Of a DNA stretch of 64,000 bases, positions 43,664 through 53,868 are shown one piece after another. How positions within the stretch are numbered: the stretch's first letter is position 1; each line of letters opens with the position of its first letter. The stretch comes from an uncultured Methylococcaceae bacterium (GTDB lineage Bacteria; Pseudomonadota; Gammaproteobacteria; Methylococcales; Methylomonadaceae). Position numbers and translations under genes: made by a program. The stretch is from positions 52,638 to 116,637 of the forward strand of contig CAJADF010000127.1 of assembly GCA_903938485.1 (NCBI GenBank), written 5' to 3'. A model generated the notes under the pieces. It worked only from the letters and a program-made list of their open reading frames with translations, did not search any database and was not told the DNA's origin.

Positions 43664-44974
43664 TTATTTAACTAACCACGCATTAATTTCTTGTAGATTA
43701 TCTTCGCTTACAGTGCCTACAGCTTTTAAGAAGCGCACTCTATTTATAACGTATTGGTATTTTGCTCTCGCCAACTCTCGTTTAGCTTTATATTCTAATT
43801 GTTGCGCACGTAATAAATCAGCCACTGTCTCTACGCCATGCTTAAGTGCACTTTGCATCGCTTCCCGTGATTTAACTGCAGATGTTAAAGCCGTTTCTGA
43901 AGCTTTAATTCTACGAGCATTTGCGTTAGAAGCAGAAAAAGCATCGCTGGTTTCTTTTACCAATGCCCTCATTTTTGCTTCATTTTCTTCTTTACTCATC
44001 TCTAATCGGCTTTGAGCTTCATACATACGATGCGTGGTAGTTCCCCCCGTAAATATAGGCACCGTAACGTTTAAAGCCGCCACTTCCGTTTGATACGGTT
44101 GCGCGTATTGAATACTTTGATAACCTGTATTGGTATCGTAATAATTTAATTGTAAATCCACTACGGGCAAATATTTAGATTTTTGCACAGCTACATTATC
44201 CCTAGCCGCTTCAATTGCACTGATTTGTGATGCCAACAAAGGGTTCTCACTTTTCGCTAAGGCAATCCAATCCTCTAATTTACCTTCTAATTCTTTATAA
44301 TCAACAGTATCTCTCAATTTATCAAGCTGTTGCGGATAAATATTAGTTAATTCTTTTAAAGACTGTCTAGCTATTATTAACGCGCTTTCCGCCTCTATTT
44401 CATCCGCCTTAATTTGATCTAGCCTAGCTTCTACTTCGTAGAGATCTGTTATTTTGATTAACTGCTTTGCGTATTGTTTTTTAACCTGTTCCAATTCATT
44501 TTGAGTAGCTTGCTTTTCTTGTTGCGATAAATTTAATTGATCCTCAGCATCTAATGCTGCGAAATAACGCTCTACTACATTAAAAATTAATACATGTTGC
44601 GCTTCTATCAATTCTGAAGCATATTGATTTTCTACCTCTTGAGCTTGTCTCCACTCCCAAAATTTCGCAAAATCAACAACACTTTGCGTTAACGACACGT
44701 AATACCGTGTACCCGGATAATTTTTATTACTACCACGAGAAACATAGCCTACTTGTTTATTCTCAGACCAGTTTGCTGTGGCACTAACTTGTGGCAATAA
44801 CTGACCTAATGCTTGACCCTTTTGTGATCCTCCCACTTCAACTTTAAATTCTGCTGATTTAAGTTGCGGATCTTCTTGTAACGCCTTTTGATAAACTGAT
44901 ATCAAATTATCTGCATTTAGCTGAGTCGCGGTCAGCGCCATCGTAACCAATAAGACATTCTTTAATTTAATCAT
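43664..44974 (-). CDS. TolC family outer-membrane protein
   Basis: A 436-residue outer-membrane efflux/secretion channel. A signal peptide is present (MIKLKNVLLVTMALTATQLNA, cleaved near residue 21). Two repeated TolC-type halves follow with long coiled coils, for example LIEAQHVLIFNVVERYFAALDAED and VKSREAMQSALKHGVETVADLL. It is the third gene of a type I secretion operon, 5 bases after the HlyD-type gene. It ends at the shared hairpin. Confidence 0.93.
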   Translation of the reverse strand: MIKLKNVLLVTMALTATQLNADNLISVYQKALQEDPQLKSAEFKVEVGGSQKGQALGQLLPQVSATANWSENKQVGYVSRGSNKNYPGTRYYVSLTQSVVDFAKFWEWRQAQEVENQYASELIEAQHVLIFNVVERYFAALDAEDQLNLSQQEKQATQNELEQVKKQYAKQLIKITDLYEVEARLDQIKADEIEAESALIIARQSLKELTNIYPQQLDKLRDTVDYKELEGKLEDWIALAKSENPLLASQISAIEAARDNVAVQKSKYLPVVDLQLNYYDTNTGYQSIQYAQPYQTEVAALNVTVPIFTGGTTTHRMYEAQSRLEMSKEENEAKMRALVKETSDAFSASNANARRIKASETALTSAVKSREAMQSALKHGVETVADLLRAQQLEYKAKRELARAKYQYVINRVRFLKAVGTVSEDNLQEINAWLVK

Positions 44975-44979
44975 CTGCC

Positions 44980-46302
44980 TTAATCCTCAATAAAGGCACG
45001 TGCAAACGCATTACGAATTGGCTTAGTTAAATATTCAAAAACAGTACGCTCACCCGTTTTAATTAAGACTTCTACAGGCATGCCTGGAACTAACTCAAGA
45101 TGAGACATCTTTTTTAAACTTTCTGGCGTTAATTCAATATGAGCTTGGTAATAAGGGGCGCCCGTCTTTTCCTCTATCAAACTATCTGCAGACAAATTAA
45201 TAACCTTACCTTCGGTTACGGGTGTTAAAGCTTGTGTAAATGCAGTAAAACGAACTTCAGCAATTAATCCTACACTGACTCTATCAATGTCTAATGGCGA
45301 TACCTTAGCATCAATAATCAACTCTTCTTTTTGGGGTACGATGTCTAATATCGGATGACCTGGTAAAACAACTCCACCGACAGTGTGGATACCCATACCC
45401 ATAACACGACCCGCCACAGGCGCTTTAATATCAATACGCGTAACCTTGTCTCTCGTTGCCAACATTCTTTGAGTGACATCATATAAATTAGTTTGAGCCT
45501 CACTTAACTTAGTAGAAACCTCTTCTTGAAACTTTTTTTCAAGTTGCAATATTTCTAACTTAGTTTCACCAATTTGTATTTCACTTGAAGCCACTTCAGA
45601 GCTTAATGCAGAGACTTCTCCACTATTGAGCATAAAATTACGCTCTGTATCCCTTAAGCGTTGTTTATCTGCAAAACCCTCTGCTAACAACTCTTTTAAA
45701 TCTTTAGCTTCTTCAGCGTAAGAAGCTACTAACTCTTCTTTTCTAATTTTTTGACTTTTATAACCCTGAACTTTAGAACTTAATTGGCCTATTCTTTGAG
45801 TTAATACAGCCATTTCGCCTTCATGTGCATTTTTACGAGCTAAAAACAACTGACCTTCAGTTTTCTTCGCTTCTGCAATTCGCTCATCAGTTGTATCCTC
45901 TAATGAAGCAGGATATTTGATATTTTTAGCACCATCCCTTTCAGCTTCTAATCTAGCAACTTGAGCTCCCAAGGTAATAAATTGTCCTCTGGCAATTTCA
46001 AGTTGTGCTTTATTTTCTGTGCCATCTAATGTTAACAATAAATCACCTTCGTTAACAATATCGCCGTCTTTAACAAAAAGTTGATTTACAATCCCACCAT
46101 CTAGATGCTGTACCGTTTTTTTATGCGATTTAACAGCTACAACACCGGGAGCCATGGCCGCTCCGTCTATCGGTGCAAAATAACCCCAAACCCCAAAAAA
46201 TCCGAGTGTAGAAACTAATATTAAGACCCCAATGACTCTTATCTGTTTATCGTCAGTCTTTGCCAAAATAGCATCAGAATTTAATTTATTTTTATGATTC
46301 AT
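44980..46302 (-). CDS. HlyD family type I secretion adaptor
   Basis: A 440-residue periplasmic adaptor. A single membrane helix lies at about residues 21-44, followed by the lipoyl-like segment GVVAVKSHKKTVQHLDGGIV, a long coiled coil (about 110-290) and a beta-barrel part with APVAGRVMGMGIHTVGGVV and GMPVEVLIKTGERT near the end. It bridges the inner-membrane ABC transporter and the TolC channel. It starts 15 bases after the transporter gene. Confidence 0.95.
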   Translation of the reverse strand: MNHKNKLNSDAILAKTDDKQIRVIGVLILVSTLGFFGVWGYFAPIDGAAMAPGVVAVKSHKKTVQHLDGGIVNQLFVKDGDIVNEGDLLLTLDGTENKAQLEIARGQFITLGAQVARLEAERDGAKNIKYPASLEDTTDERIAEAKKTEGQLFLARKNAHEGEMAVLTQRIGQLSSKVQGYKSQKIRKEELVASYAEEAKDLKELLAEGFADKQRLRDTERNFMLNSGEVSALSSEVASSEIQIGETKLEILQLEKKFQEEVSTKLSEAQTNLYDVTQRMLATRDKVTRIDIKAPVAGRVMGMGIHTVGGVVLPGHPILDIVPQKEELIIDAKVSPLDIDRVSVGLIAEVRFTAFTQALTPVTEGKVINLSADSLIEEKTGAPYYQAHIELTPESLKKMSHLELVPGMPVEVLIKTGERTVFEYLTKPIRNAFARAFIED

Positions 46303-46317
46303 ATTGATAGCTTATAT

Positions 46318-48036
46318 TCAATTATTAGTTGTAGCTGGAATTGTATTTGCTGATTGTGTCTGTTGCTGCAAATGCGCAATCACTTGATCTCTCGGTCCAT
46401 AAACCGCGAGCTTACCATCGTTAAGCACTAATAATTTATCAACATGCACCAATACATTTTGACGATGCGTTACTAAAATTACCGTTACATTATTTTGCTT
46501 CATTTGTTGCAATGCATTTCCTAGTGCTAACTCACCTTGTTCATCTAAATTTGAATTAGGTTCATCTAATACTACTAAAACTGGATTACCATATAAGGCG
46601 CGTGCTAAGCCAACACGCTGTCTTTGACCACCCGATAAGACACCACCACTTGCGCCTATAACAGTATCGTAACCTTCCGATAATTGTAAAATTAACTCAT
46701 GTACGTTGGCCATTTTTGCTGCAGCAACTACTTTTTCAGCATCTATCTCACCAAAACGAGCTATATTCTCGCTTATGGTGCCTTCAAATAATTCTACGTC
46801 TTGAGGTAAATAACCTATATACGGACCGAGTTCATCTCTGTTCCACATTGAGACTTCAGCGCCATCTAAACGAATCTTTCCACTAGCCGTTGGCCAGATA
46901 CCTAAAAGAGCACGAGCAAAAGTTGATTTACCTGCCCCACTTGGCCCAATAACACCCAATAAACTTCCTGCCTCAATGACAAGGCTAATGCCTTTTAGAA
47001 CAGGAACCTTACCACCCGGCGGAATAACCTGGGCTTCTTCAAATTGAATCAACCCCGTTGGCGCTGGTAATGGCATTTTTTCCAAGTCTGCCGGTATTTT
47101 CAAAAACATCTCGTTCAATCGTTCATATTGACCACGAGCATTAATAAATCCTTTCCAGTTAGCAATTACCATATCAATAGGAGCCAATGCTCTACCCAAC
47201 AAAATAGATCCGGCAATCATTAAGCCAGGCGTAATTTCTCGCTCAACCACTAAATAAGCACCCAAGCCTAATATTAATGATTGCGATGTTAATCGAACTA
47301 CTTTAGAAGCGGCTGCAATAATACCAGCCCTTGAACTCGCATCTGACTGTAATGATAAAACTTGATGTGTAGTAGCCAACCAACGTTCTCTTACACTTGG
47401 CATCATACCCATTGCTTCAATTACTTCAGCATTTCTTAAATTTCGACTGACTTGACCACGACTTATAATCGACTGTTTGTTAGCCTCTTCAATGGTTTTG
47501 GCTGTCGCTTTTTCGTTAACTATAGCAATGATCACCAAAATAATAGATGTTGCTACCGAAAACCAACCATACCAAGCATGAAAAACAAACATTAATGCAA
47601 TGTAAAGAGGCATCCATGGTGCATCAAAAAACGCAAATAAACCGCTACCTGTTAAAAACTGGCGAAGTCCGGTTAAATCATCAAAAGGTTGAGTCGAAGC
47701 TCGTTGCCCTCCAGAATATAAAGATTGCTTATAGGCAATTGAAAAAACCCGTTGATTTAACAACAGCTCTAATTTTGAACTAACTCTGACTAAAATTTGC
47801 GATCTAACCCATTCAATCAAACTCATCGTCACAAAAAGCACAAAAACTATTATTGTTAACATTAACAATGTTGATTTATTGCCCGTTGGAACAACTCGAT
47901 CATAGACTTGCAACATATATAAAGATGGAACGAGCATCAATATATTGATAACCATACTAAAGCCAGCTGCCGATAAAAAAGCGTTCTTGCACTCTTTTAA
48001 GGCTAAAGTTAAATCAGAGTGTTGATTAGATTTCAT
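46318..48036 (-). CDS. Type I secretion ABC transporter (PrtD type)
   Basis: A 572-residue fusion of membrane and ATPase domains. There is no C39 peptidase domain, as in the PrtD/AprD group. Six helices occupy about residues 15-300. The ATPase shows Walker A GPSGAGKST, the signature LSGGQRQR and Walker B VLVVLDEPNSN. It exports an unfolded protein across both membranes with its HlyD and TolC partners. Substrates of such systems usually carry RTX repeats; none is found in the window. Confidence 0.95.
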   Translation of the reverse strand: MKSNQHSDLTLALKECKNAFLSAAGFSMVINILMLVPSLYMLQVYDRVVPTGNKSTLLMLTIIVFVLFVTMSLIEWVRSQILVRVSSKLELLLNQRVFSIAYKQSLYSGGQRASTQPFDDLTGLRQFLTGSGLFAFFDAPWMPLYIALMFVFHAWYGWFSVATSIILVIIAIVNEKATAKTIEEANKQSIISRGQVSRNLRNAEVIEAMGMMPSVRERWLATTHQVLSLQSDASSRAGIIAAASKVVRLTSQSLILGLGAYLVVEREITPGLMIAGSILLGRALAPIDMVIANWKGFINARGQYERLNEMFLKIPADLEKMPLPAPTGLIQFEEAQVIPPGGKVPVLKGISLVIEAGSLLGVIGPSGAGKSTFARALLGIWPTASGKIRLDGAEVSMWNRDELGPYIGYLPQDVELFEGTISENIARFGEIDAEKVVAAAKMANVHELILQLSEGYDTVIGASGGVLSGGQRQRVGLARALYGNPVLVVLDEPNSNLDEQGELALGNALQQMKQNNVTVILVTHRQNVLVHVDKLLVLNDGKLAVYGPRDQVIAHLQQQTQSANTIPATTNN

Positions 48037-48380
48037 GTAAAATTCAGAGTCGGAAGATTTAAATAAAGTTCTTAATATTAAGTATTTGAAAAGAACTAGA
48101 ATAGATTAACAAAATAATTTTTATTATAACAAGCTTATATTTAGAGTTTATTAAAACACACATTAGCTAAATAAATACGTTATGACAAATCAAATAAGTA
48201 CTCAATATATTAAAGCTAATCATGGCAGGTTACCGCTTGTACCTCGGTATACTTAATATTATGCTGTATTTTGCAATAAGTTTTTTAAAAATAATTCTTC
48301 TTGCTTTAAAAAAAACAAATTCATTGCAAATTAAAAACAATCGCAGTCTTTCTATAGTCATTATTTTTAAAAGGTAAATA
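48037..48380. other. AT-rich gap between the secretion operon and the lipoprotein gene
   Basis: About 340 bases between divergent genes, very AT-rich. It should hold the promoters of both units. I see no repeat, RNA gene or convincing reading frame. Confidence 0.5.
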
Positions 48381-49154
48381 ATGAACAATACACATATTAA
48401 ATCTTTTCTTAAAACGCTTTTGATCGCTACTATCACCTGTTCGTTATCAGGGTGTATTTATTGGATAAGAGCCTACCAAACATACTTACAAATGAATGAG
48501 TTTGATCAGCACTTTTATACAAAAACCACCGACAAATTTACTCTGCACTTTAATGATCCTATTTTATTTAGTGATGATTTTATATCTTTGGCAAACTTAT
48601 ATCCAACTGAAGAAAAATCTAATGCCGATGGAAAATCTTGGAAATATTTATTCCGAAAAGTTGATTTGAAACGACAATTAATCAAACCTGAAGTTAACTT
48701 CTATTCTGAAATAAATTTTAATAAAGAAGGAAAAATTATCGACTGGGCTTTTTCATCTTTATTTTTACAAATTGCGCCACCGCAATTCTTAGATGCCTCT
48801 TTAAGATCAATCGGTGGCGCATCGATAGATACTGAAAAAAAACAACTTCGCGCGAACACCGAATTACTGGAAAAAATTCAAGCAGACCTACCTAAAAAAG
48901 AAATGGTTATTACTCATTTAGGCCCCCCATTAGAAATAATTGATGATCATGAACTTGAAATTTATCGATATCAATTTCTTTTAGACACCCCACATATTGA
49001 TGAGGGATATGAAGATAATGCTTTTAATGAAATTAAGATCAGCTTTGATAAAAAATCCCAAAAACTGAGTAAAATGAGTGGTAATTTTGCAGGCCTTAAA
49101 GTATCAATTGATTATCGAGATTTCATTACCGTTTCTAGTAAAGAAACACAATAA
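48381..49154 (+). CDS. Lipoprotein of unknown function
   Basis: A 257-residue protein. The N-terminus has a basic start, a hydrophobic core and the lipobox LSGC with Cys25, so it is exported and lipid-anchored. I do not recognise the mature part; it is charged, and includes VITHLGPPLEIIDDHELEIYRYQF near residues 178-200, somewhat like a small outer-membrane-lipoprotein fold, but this is uncertain. It is divergent from the type I secretion operon. Confidence 0.75.
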   Translation: MNNTHIKSFLKTLLIATITCSLSGCIYWIRAYQTYLQMNEFDQHFYTKTTDKFTLHFNDPILFSDDFISLANLYPTEEKSNADGKSWKYLFRKVDLKRQLIKPEVNFYSEINFNKEGKIIDWAFSSLFLQIAPPQFLDASLRSIGGASIDTEKKQLRANTELLEKIQADLPKKEMVITHLGPPLEIIDDHELEIYRYQFLLDTPHIDEGYEDNAFNEIKISFDKKSQKLSKMSGNFAGLKVSIDYRDFITVSSKETQ

Positions 49155-49277
49155 TATAGTGTTGCATTCAATACCAAAATGGCTTTTATTCAAAATACTG
49201 ATAGGAATAATTTAGACATACCTAATACCTATTACTGTAAAATAACTTTAAATTAATTAATCAAAATAGCATCAGAT

Positions 49278-49670
49278 ATGAAAATGACACAACCGACAAA
49301 AATACTGGAAACATTCGAAAACCCACAAACTAATCGTGATTACACCATACGTATAGATGTGCCTGAGTTTACTTGCTTATGCCCTAAAACAGGACAGCCT
49401 GACTTTGCGACAATTCAAATTGAATACGTACCTGCAGCACTTTGTGTTGAACTAAAAGGCCTTAAACTTTATATGTGGTCATTCCGTGAACAAGGCGCTT
49501 TTCATGAAGCCATAACAAACGAAATTCTTAGTGACCTTGTTAAAGCGGTAAATCCAAATTTTATGCGTATTCGCGCTGAATTTAACGTTCGCGGCGGCAT
49601 TTATACAACAGTTATTGTGGAGCATAAAAATCCTAATTGGGATGCACCAGAATTAGTTAATCTTCCCTAA
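49278..49670 (+). CDS. queF: NADPH-dependent preQ0 reductase QueF
   Basis: A 130-residue enzyme of the short (unimodular) QueF class that reduces the nitrile of preQ0 to preQ1 in queuosine synthesis. The catalytic Cys35 and Asp42 are in [10 protein letters not shown]. The NADPH motif appears as [14 protein letters not shown], and FNVRGGIYT is near the end. The first ATG (49278) is used; Met3 is an alternative. No other queuosine gene is close by. Confidence 0.96.
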   Translation: MKMTQPTKILETFENPQTNRDYTIRIDVPEFTCLCPKTGQPDFATIQIEYVPAALCVELKGLKLYMWSFREQGAFHEAITNEILSDLVKAVNPNFMRIRAEFNVRGGIYTTVIVEHKNPNWDAPELVNLP

Positions 49671-49754
49671 GACGTGTCTATGCTTTGAAAAATAATTAAT
49701 TATAAGACACCGATTTAAAACTCAACAAACAGAACAAATTACTGCTATTAATTC

Positions 49755-50621
49755 ATGTTTACTATAAAAACACTCACCACAATTCCTCAATACTTATTAC
49801 CTCATCATCTTTTATCAACCCTGATGAGTAAATTGACGCATTGCGAAAATACCGTATGGAAAAATCTGTTAATAACACAAATTATAAAATACTACAATGT
49901 AAACATGAATGAATCTGATACGGCAAATATCAATGAGTTTAAAAGTTTCAATGATTTCTTTACACGTAAATTAAAAGCCGATGCAAGAATATTTACTGAT
50001 CAGAAAAATGATATTGCCTGCCCTGCTGATGGTGCTATTAGCCAAGCAGGTATTATAGACGACGGACAAATTTTTCAAGCTAAAGGCAAACGCTATACTA
50101 CCATTGATTTGCTGGGTGGTGATACTAATCACGCTAAACTGTTTATAAATGGTTCATTTGCCACTATTTATCTATCACCAAAAGATTATCATCGACTCCA
50201 TATGCCTCTTACAGGAACGCTGAAGGAAATGACTCATATTCCCGGTAGATTATTTAGTGTGAATAAAACAACCACAGAAACTGTTGACGGATTATTTACT
50301 AGAAATGAACGTGTTGTAGCATTATTTGATACAGAAGCAGGACCTATGGCGCTGATATTAGTTGGAGCCATATTTGTATCTAGCATCGAAACAGTGTGGC
50401 ACGGCGTTGTATCACCACCAACTCATTCAAAAGTAAGAAACTGGAAATACAATCACAATGCCCCCATATTAAAAATCGGCGAAGAAATGGGAAGATTTAA
50501 TATGGGATCAACCATTATTGTCCTATTCGGCAAAGATAAAACACAATGGATTAATAGCTTACGTGCTGATAAAACAGTTCAATTGGGTGAAAAAATTGGC
50601 ACAATCCTAAAGACCATCTAA
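49755..50621 (+). CDS. psd: Phosphatidylserine decarboxylase
   Basis: A 288-residue proenzyme that makes phosphatidylethanolamine. Self-cleavage at Gly251-Ser252 in NMGST (usually LGST) generates the pyruvoyl group. The other triad members appear in CPADGAIS (Asp) and DYHRLHMP (His). Length fits the proteobacterial class. It acts at the inner membrane. The gene stands alone, 28 bases from the convergent pyrC' gene. Confidence 0.95.
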   Translation: MFTIKTLTTIPQYLLPHHLLSTLMSKLTHCENTVWKNLLITQIIKYYNVNMNESDTANINEFKSFNDFFTRKLKADARIFTDQKNDIACPADGAISQAGIIDDGQIFQAKGKRYTTIDLLGGDTNHAKLFINGSFATIYLSPKDYHRLHMPLTGTLKEMTHIPGRLFSVNKTTTETVDGLFTRNERVVALFDTEAGPMALILVGAIFVSSIETVWHGVVSPPTHSKVRNWKYNHNAPILKIGEEMGRFNMGSTIIVLFGKDKTQWINSLRADKTVQLGEKIGTILKTI

Positions 50622-50649
50622 GTAAAAAGCCATTATCTAACTAACATAT

Positions 50650-51930
50650 CTAAGAAAGCGTATAAGCTAATCGTCCTGATTGAATTGTATGAATAACCTT
50701 ACCTTTAATTGTTTGCCCCCAAAAAGGTGTATTATTTCCCTGGCTTTTCCATGTTTCAGCATTAATTTTCCATTCTAAATCTGGATCAAACACACAAACA
50801 TCTGCGGAAAACCCTAAAGTTAAAGCGCCACTATCAATCCTTAATACTCTAGCGGGATTACTAGTCAATGTTGCAATACCTTGTTCCAAAGTGACTACAC
50901 CCTGCTCAACTAATTTAAGCATTAGTGGTAACAGCGTTTCTAAAGCAGATATTCCTGACTCTGTTTCAGGGAAGGCCCCTAACTTAGCATCAATATCATG
51001 TGGCTGATGATCAGAACATATACTATTAATAGTTCCTAAAGCTAAACCTTGTCTTAAATACCGTAAATCCTCCTCTGTTCTTAGAGGAGGAATAACATGG
51101 TAGTTACTATCAAATGGAATAATATCATTTTCAGTTAAATGTAATTGATGAACAGCGACATCTGCACTTACCTGCAATCCATATTTTTTTGCTTGATGTA
51201 TCTTAATAACTGAACGCTTACAACTCAATTGCCCAAAATGAACTCGACAACCAGTCAATTCAACTAACTCTAAACACTGTGCAAGAGCTATCGTCTCCGC
51301 AGCTTCGGGTATACTTGGCAATCCATAACGAGTCGCAAAAAAACCCTCATGTACACAGCCATTATTGCCCAACCAATAATCATTAGGGCGAAACATAACT
51401 AATAAATCATGGCTTGCTGCATATTCTAATGCTCGCCTTAATATTAACAAATTTCTTACAGGTTGATTTGCGTTTCCTACAGCAACACACCCTGCTTGCT
51501 TAAGAGACAACATTGAGCTTAATTCGGTACCCTCTAATTTTTGAGTTAACGCAGCAATAGGATATATTTTTGGATAATATGCTTTTTTAGCCAAATCTTT
51601 AATTAGCTCTGCGACCGCTGATGTATCAATAACAGGATGAGTATCCGGTTGCAAACACATTGAAGTAATTCCAGCACTTAACGCGGCTACCGATTCACTT
51701 CTAAAGGTAGCCTTTCGGCTTTGGCCTGGCTCACGTAATCGCGTACTTAAATCAATAAACCCCGGACAAACAACTTTATTTTCTGCATCAATAATTTCAT
51801 CAGCCTTAAATCCTGAAGGCTCATTTGTAATCGAAATTATCTTCCCATCAGAAATATAAACATTCCCTATACGATTTATTTTATTAACAGGATCGATCAG
51901 CAATCCATTTTTTATATAAATATGTTTCAT
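50650..51930 (-). CDS. Dihydroorotase-like protein PyrC' (non-catalytic)
   Basis: A 426-residue homologue of dihydroorotase. The metal site HxH of active enzymes (DLHxHLREPG) is replaced by Ser62-Thr-Arg64 in DLSTRLREPG. The region usually HxEd reads FRPNDYWL, and the second His of the HxxH site is Gln (HFGQLS). It should therefore be inactive and act as a structural partner of aspartate carbamoyltransferase, as described for Pseudomonas. Its ATG overlaps the pyrB stop by one base (TAATG), which supports joint assembly. A separate active dihydroorotase must exist elsewhere. Confidence 0.9.
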   Translation of the reverse strand: MKHIYIKNGLLIDPVNKINRIGNVYISDGKIISITNEPSGFKADEIIDAENKVVCPGFIDLSTRLREPGQSRKATFRSESVAALSAGITSMCLQPDTHPVIDTSAVAELIKDLAKKAYYPKIYPIAALTQKLEGTELSSMLSLKQAGCVAVGNANQPVRNLLILRRALEYAASHDLLVMFRPNDYWLGNNGCVHEGFFATRYGLPSIPEAAETIALAQCLELVELTGCRVHFGQLSCKRSVIKIHQAKKYGLQVSADVAVHQLHLTENDIIPFDSNYHVIPPLRTEEDLRYLRQGLALGTINSICSDHQPHDIDAKLGAFPETESGISALETLLPLMLKLVEQGVVTLEQGIATLTSNPARVLRIDSGALTLGFSADVCVFDPDLEWKINAETWKSQGNNTPFWGQTIKGKVIHTIQSGRLAYTLS

Positions 51931-52889
51931 TAAACACTCCCTTGCTTTTGCATTGCCATTGCCATAACAGCCATTCGTACCGCAATACCGTTACTAACTT
52001 GTTTGAGTATGACTGATTGAGGACCATCCGCTACTTTAGATTCAATTTCAACACCACGATTAATGGGGCCAGGATGCATTACAATTGCATCAGGTTTAGC
52101 AATTTTTAGTTTGTCTTGAGTTAATCCAAAGCATTTAAAATATTCACTTTCACTAGGTAATAATGCCGATGTCATCCGCTCTTTTTGCAAACGCAACATA
52201 ATAATCACGTCAATATCTTTTAAGCCCGCATTTAAATTATGAAAAACATTAACACCCATACTTTCAACATGGGCCGGTAATAATGTCTTTGGCGCAATCA
52301 CCCTAACTTCTGCAACGCCTAAAGTATTCAATGCTTGTATTTGAGACCTTGCGACTCTGGAATGTAATATATCACCAATAATAGCCACTTTTAAATATGA
52401 AAAATCTTTTTTAATTTGCCTAATTGTAAACATATCTAGCATTGCTTGAGTAGGATGTGCGTGTTGACCATCACCGGCATTTATAACGCTAATATGTGGC
52501 GCTGTTTGTTGCGCTATAAAATGTGCAGCACCACTTATTCCATGACGTACTACAAACATATCAACAAACATAGCTTCTAGGTTTCTTATTGTATCTAGTA
52601 AACTTTCACCCTTAGACGTTGATGATGTTGCGATACTCATACTCAATACATCTGCAGATAATCTTTTTGCAGCTAATTCAAATGTCGTTCTTGTACGCGT
52701 ACTATTTTCAAAAAAAAGATTCACAATAGTTTTTCCACGTAACAACGGAACTTTCTTAATTTGCAAATCATTAACACCAACAAAAGATTCCGCTACATCT
52801 AATATCTCGGTTAATAAACTTTTTGGTAAGCCGTCAATACTTAAAAAGTGTTTAAGCTTACCTTCCGAATTCAATTGGATATTATTCAT
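51930..52889 (-). CDS. pyrB: Aspartate carbamoyltransferase catalytic subunit
   Basis: A 319-residue enzyme that starts the committed part of pyrimidine synthesis. It carries [13 protein letters not shown] (the carbamoyl-phosphate loop), [12 protein letters not shown] and [12 protein letters not shown]. No pyrI regulatory gene follows; instead pyrC' does, with a one-base overlap, as in class A enzymes of pseudomonads. It follows pyrR by 14 bases. Confidence 0.97.
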   Translation of the reverse strand: MNNIQLNSEGKLKHFLSIDGLPKSLLTEILDVAESFVGVNDLQIKKVPLLRGKTIVNLFFENSTRTRTTFELAAKRLSADVLSMSIATSSTSKGESLLDTIRNLEAMFVDMFVVRHGISGAAHFIAQQTAPHISVINAGDGQHAHPTQAMLDMFTIRQIKKDFSYLKVAIIGDILHSRVARSQIQALNTLGVAEVRVIAPKTLLPAHVESMGVNVFHNLNAGLKDIDVIIMLRLQKERMTSALLPSESEYFKCFGLTQDKLKIAKPDAIVMHPGPINRGVEIESKVADGPQSVILKQVSNGIAVRMAVMAMAMQKQGSV

Positions 52890-52903
52890 CTATCTTAAAG
52901 CGC

Positions 52904-53401
52904 CTAATCAAGTGTTTGTAATTCAATAATCAAAGGATCAGGGCCCATTAATTTAATTCTTTGTGTCGAAAGCAGTTCAATTTGAACTCCAAAACAATCT
53001 GGCAATAAAGGAATTTGTCTGCCATCACGCTCAATTAAAACCGCCAGTACAACCTGATTTGGCCTACCGTAATCAAAAATCTCATTTAAAGCGGCCCTCA
53101 CGGTCCTACCTGTATAAAACACATCATCAACCAATATAATATTGCGCCCTTCAACCTGCGAGGGTAGTTGACTCGGTTTAACATTTGGGTGCACACCAAT
53201 TTGAGAAAAATCATCTCGATAAAAGGAAATATCTAACAACCCTAAAGGTTCACTTATATTAAGTCTTCGATGAAGATGTTCTGCAATCCAAACACCACCA
53301 GTACGCACGCCAATCATCAACGGATTTATTAATTGTCTTTCGGCAATAATTTCTCTTAAGTCCATTTCAAGACTATTCAATAAATGATCTATCTCTAACA
53401 C
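52904..53401 (-). CDS. pyrR: PyrR bifunctional regulator / uracil phosphoribosyltransferase
   Basis: A 165-residue phosphoribosyltransferase-fold protein. The PRPP motif is IILVDDVFYTGRTVRAAL, and LMIGVRTGGVWIAEHL precedes it. In Bacillus PyrR binds pyr mRNA and attenuates it; in proteobacteria its regulatory role is less certain. It is 5 bases after ruvX and 14 before pyrB, within the pyr block. Confidence 0.95.
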   Translation of the reverse strand: MLEIDHLLNSLEMDLREIIAERQLINPLMIGVRTGGVWIAEHLHRRLNISEPLGLLDISFYRDDFSQIGVHPNVKPSQLPSQVEGRNIILVDDVFYTGRTVRAALNEIFDYGRPNQVVLAVLIERDGRQIPLLPDCFGVQIELLSTQRIKLMGPDPLIIELQTLD

Positions 53402-53406
53402 TAATA

Positions 53407-53868
53407 CTATCCTTTTATATGGTCATTTAACCAAGATTGTAAAATTAATTGAGCAGCCAATTGATCCTGTACTTCCCATAACTTTGTAGCAGTTACATTA
53501 ACATCATCAAACAACATTTGTTTTGCTTCAAATGTTGATAACGTTTCATCTTGCTTAAAAACAGGCAATTGATATCGACCTTCTAATTGATTACAGAATT
53601 TTATAATTCTTGGCGTCACTGGATTATCAGTACCATCCATTTTTCTAGAAATCCCCACTACAAGCCCCGTAGGTTTCCACTCTTTAATGAGTCGACTGAG
53701 AATTTGCCAATCAGGGCTTTGATTAATTGATCGAATAGTTTGTAATGGACTTGCTGTAACTGTAATTGTTTCCCCCACAGCAACCCCTATTTTCTTATAT
53801 CCAAAGTCAAAACCAAGATAGGTTCCCTCAATATTTCGATATTGCCTGTTATCAACCATGACCAGCAT
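53407..53868 (-). CDS. ruvX: Holliday junction resolvase homologue / pre-16S rRNA nuclease RuvX (YqgF)
   Basis: A 153-residue RNase H-fold protein. It shows YLGFDFGYKKIGVAVGE near the N-terminus, then LVVGISRKMDGTDNP and KQDETLSTFEA, which hold the acidic active-site residues. E. coli YqgF processes the 5' end of 16S rRNA. The frame opens at 53868 and overlaps yqgE by 17 bases; Met4 (53859) would reduce the overlap to 8. Confidence 0.94.
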   Translation of the reverse strand: MLVMVDNRQYRNIEGTYLGFDFGYKKIGVAVGETITVTASPLQTIRSINQSPDWQILSRLIKEWKPTGLVVGISRKMDGTDNPVTPRIIKFCNQLEGRYQLPVFKQDETLSTFEAKQMLFDDVNVTATKLWEVQDQLAAQLILQSWLNDHIKG

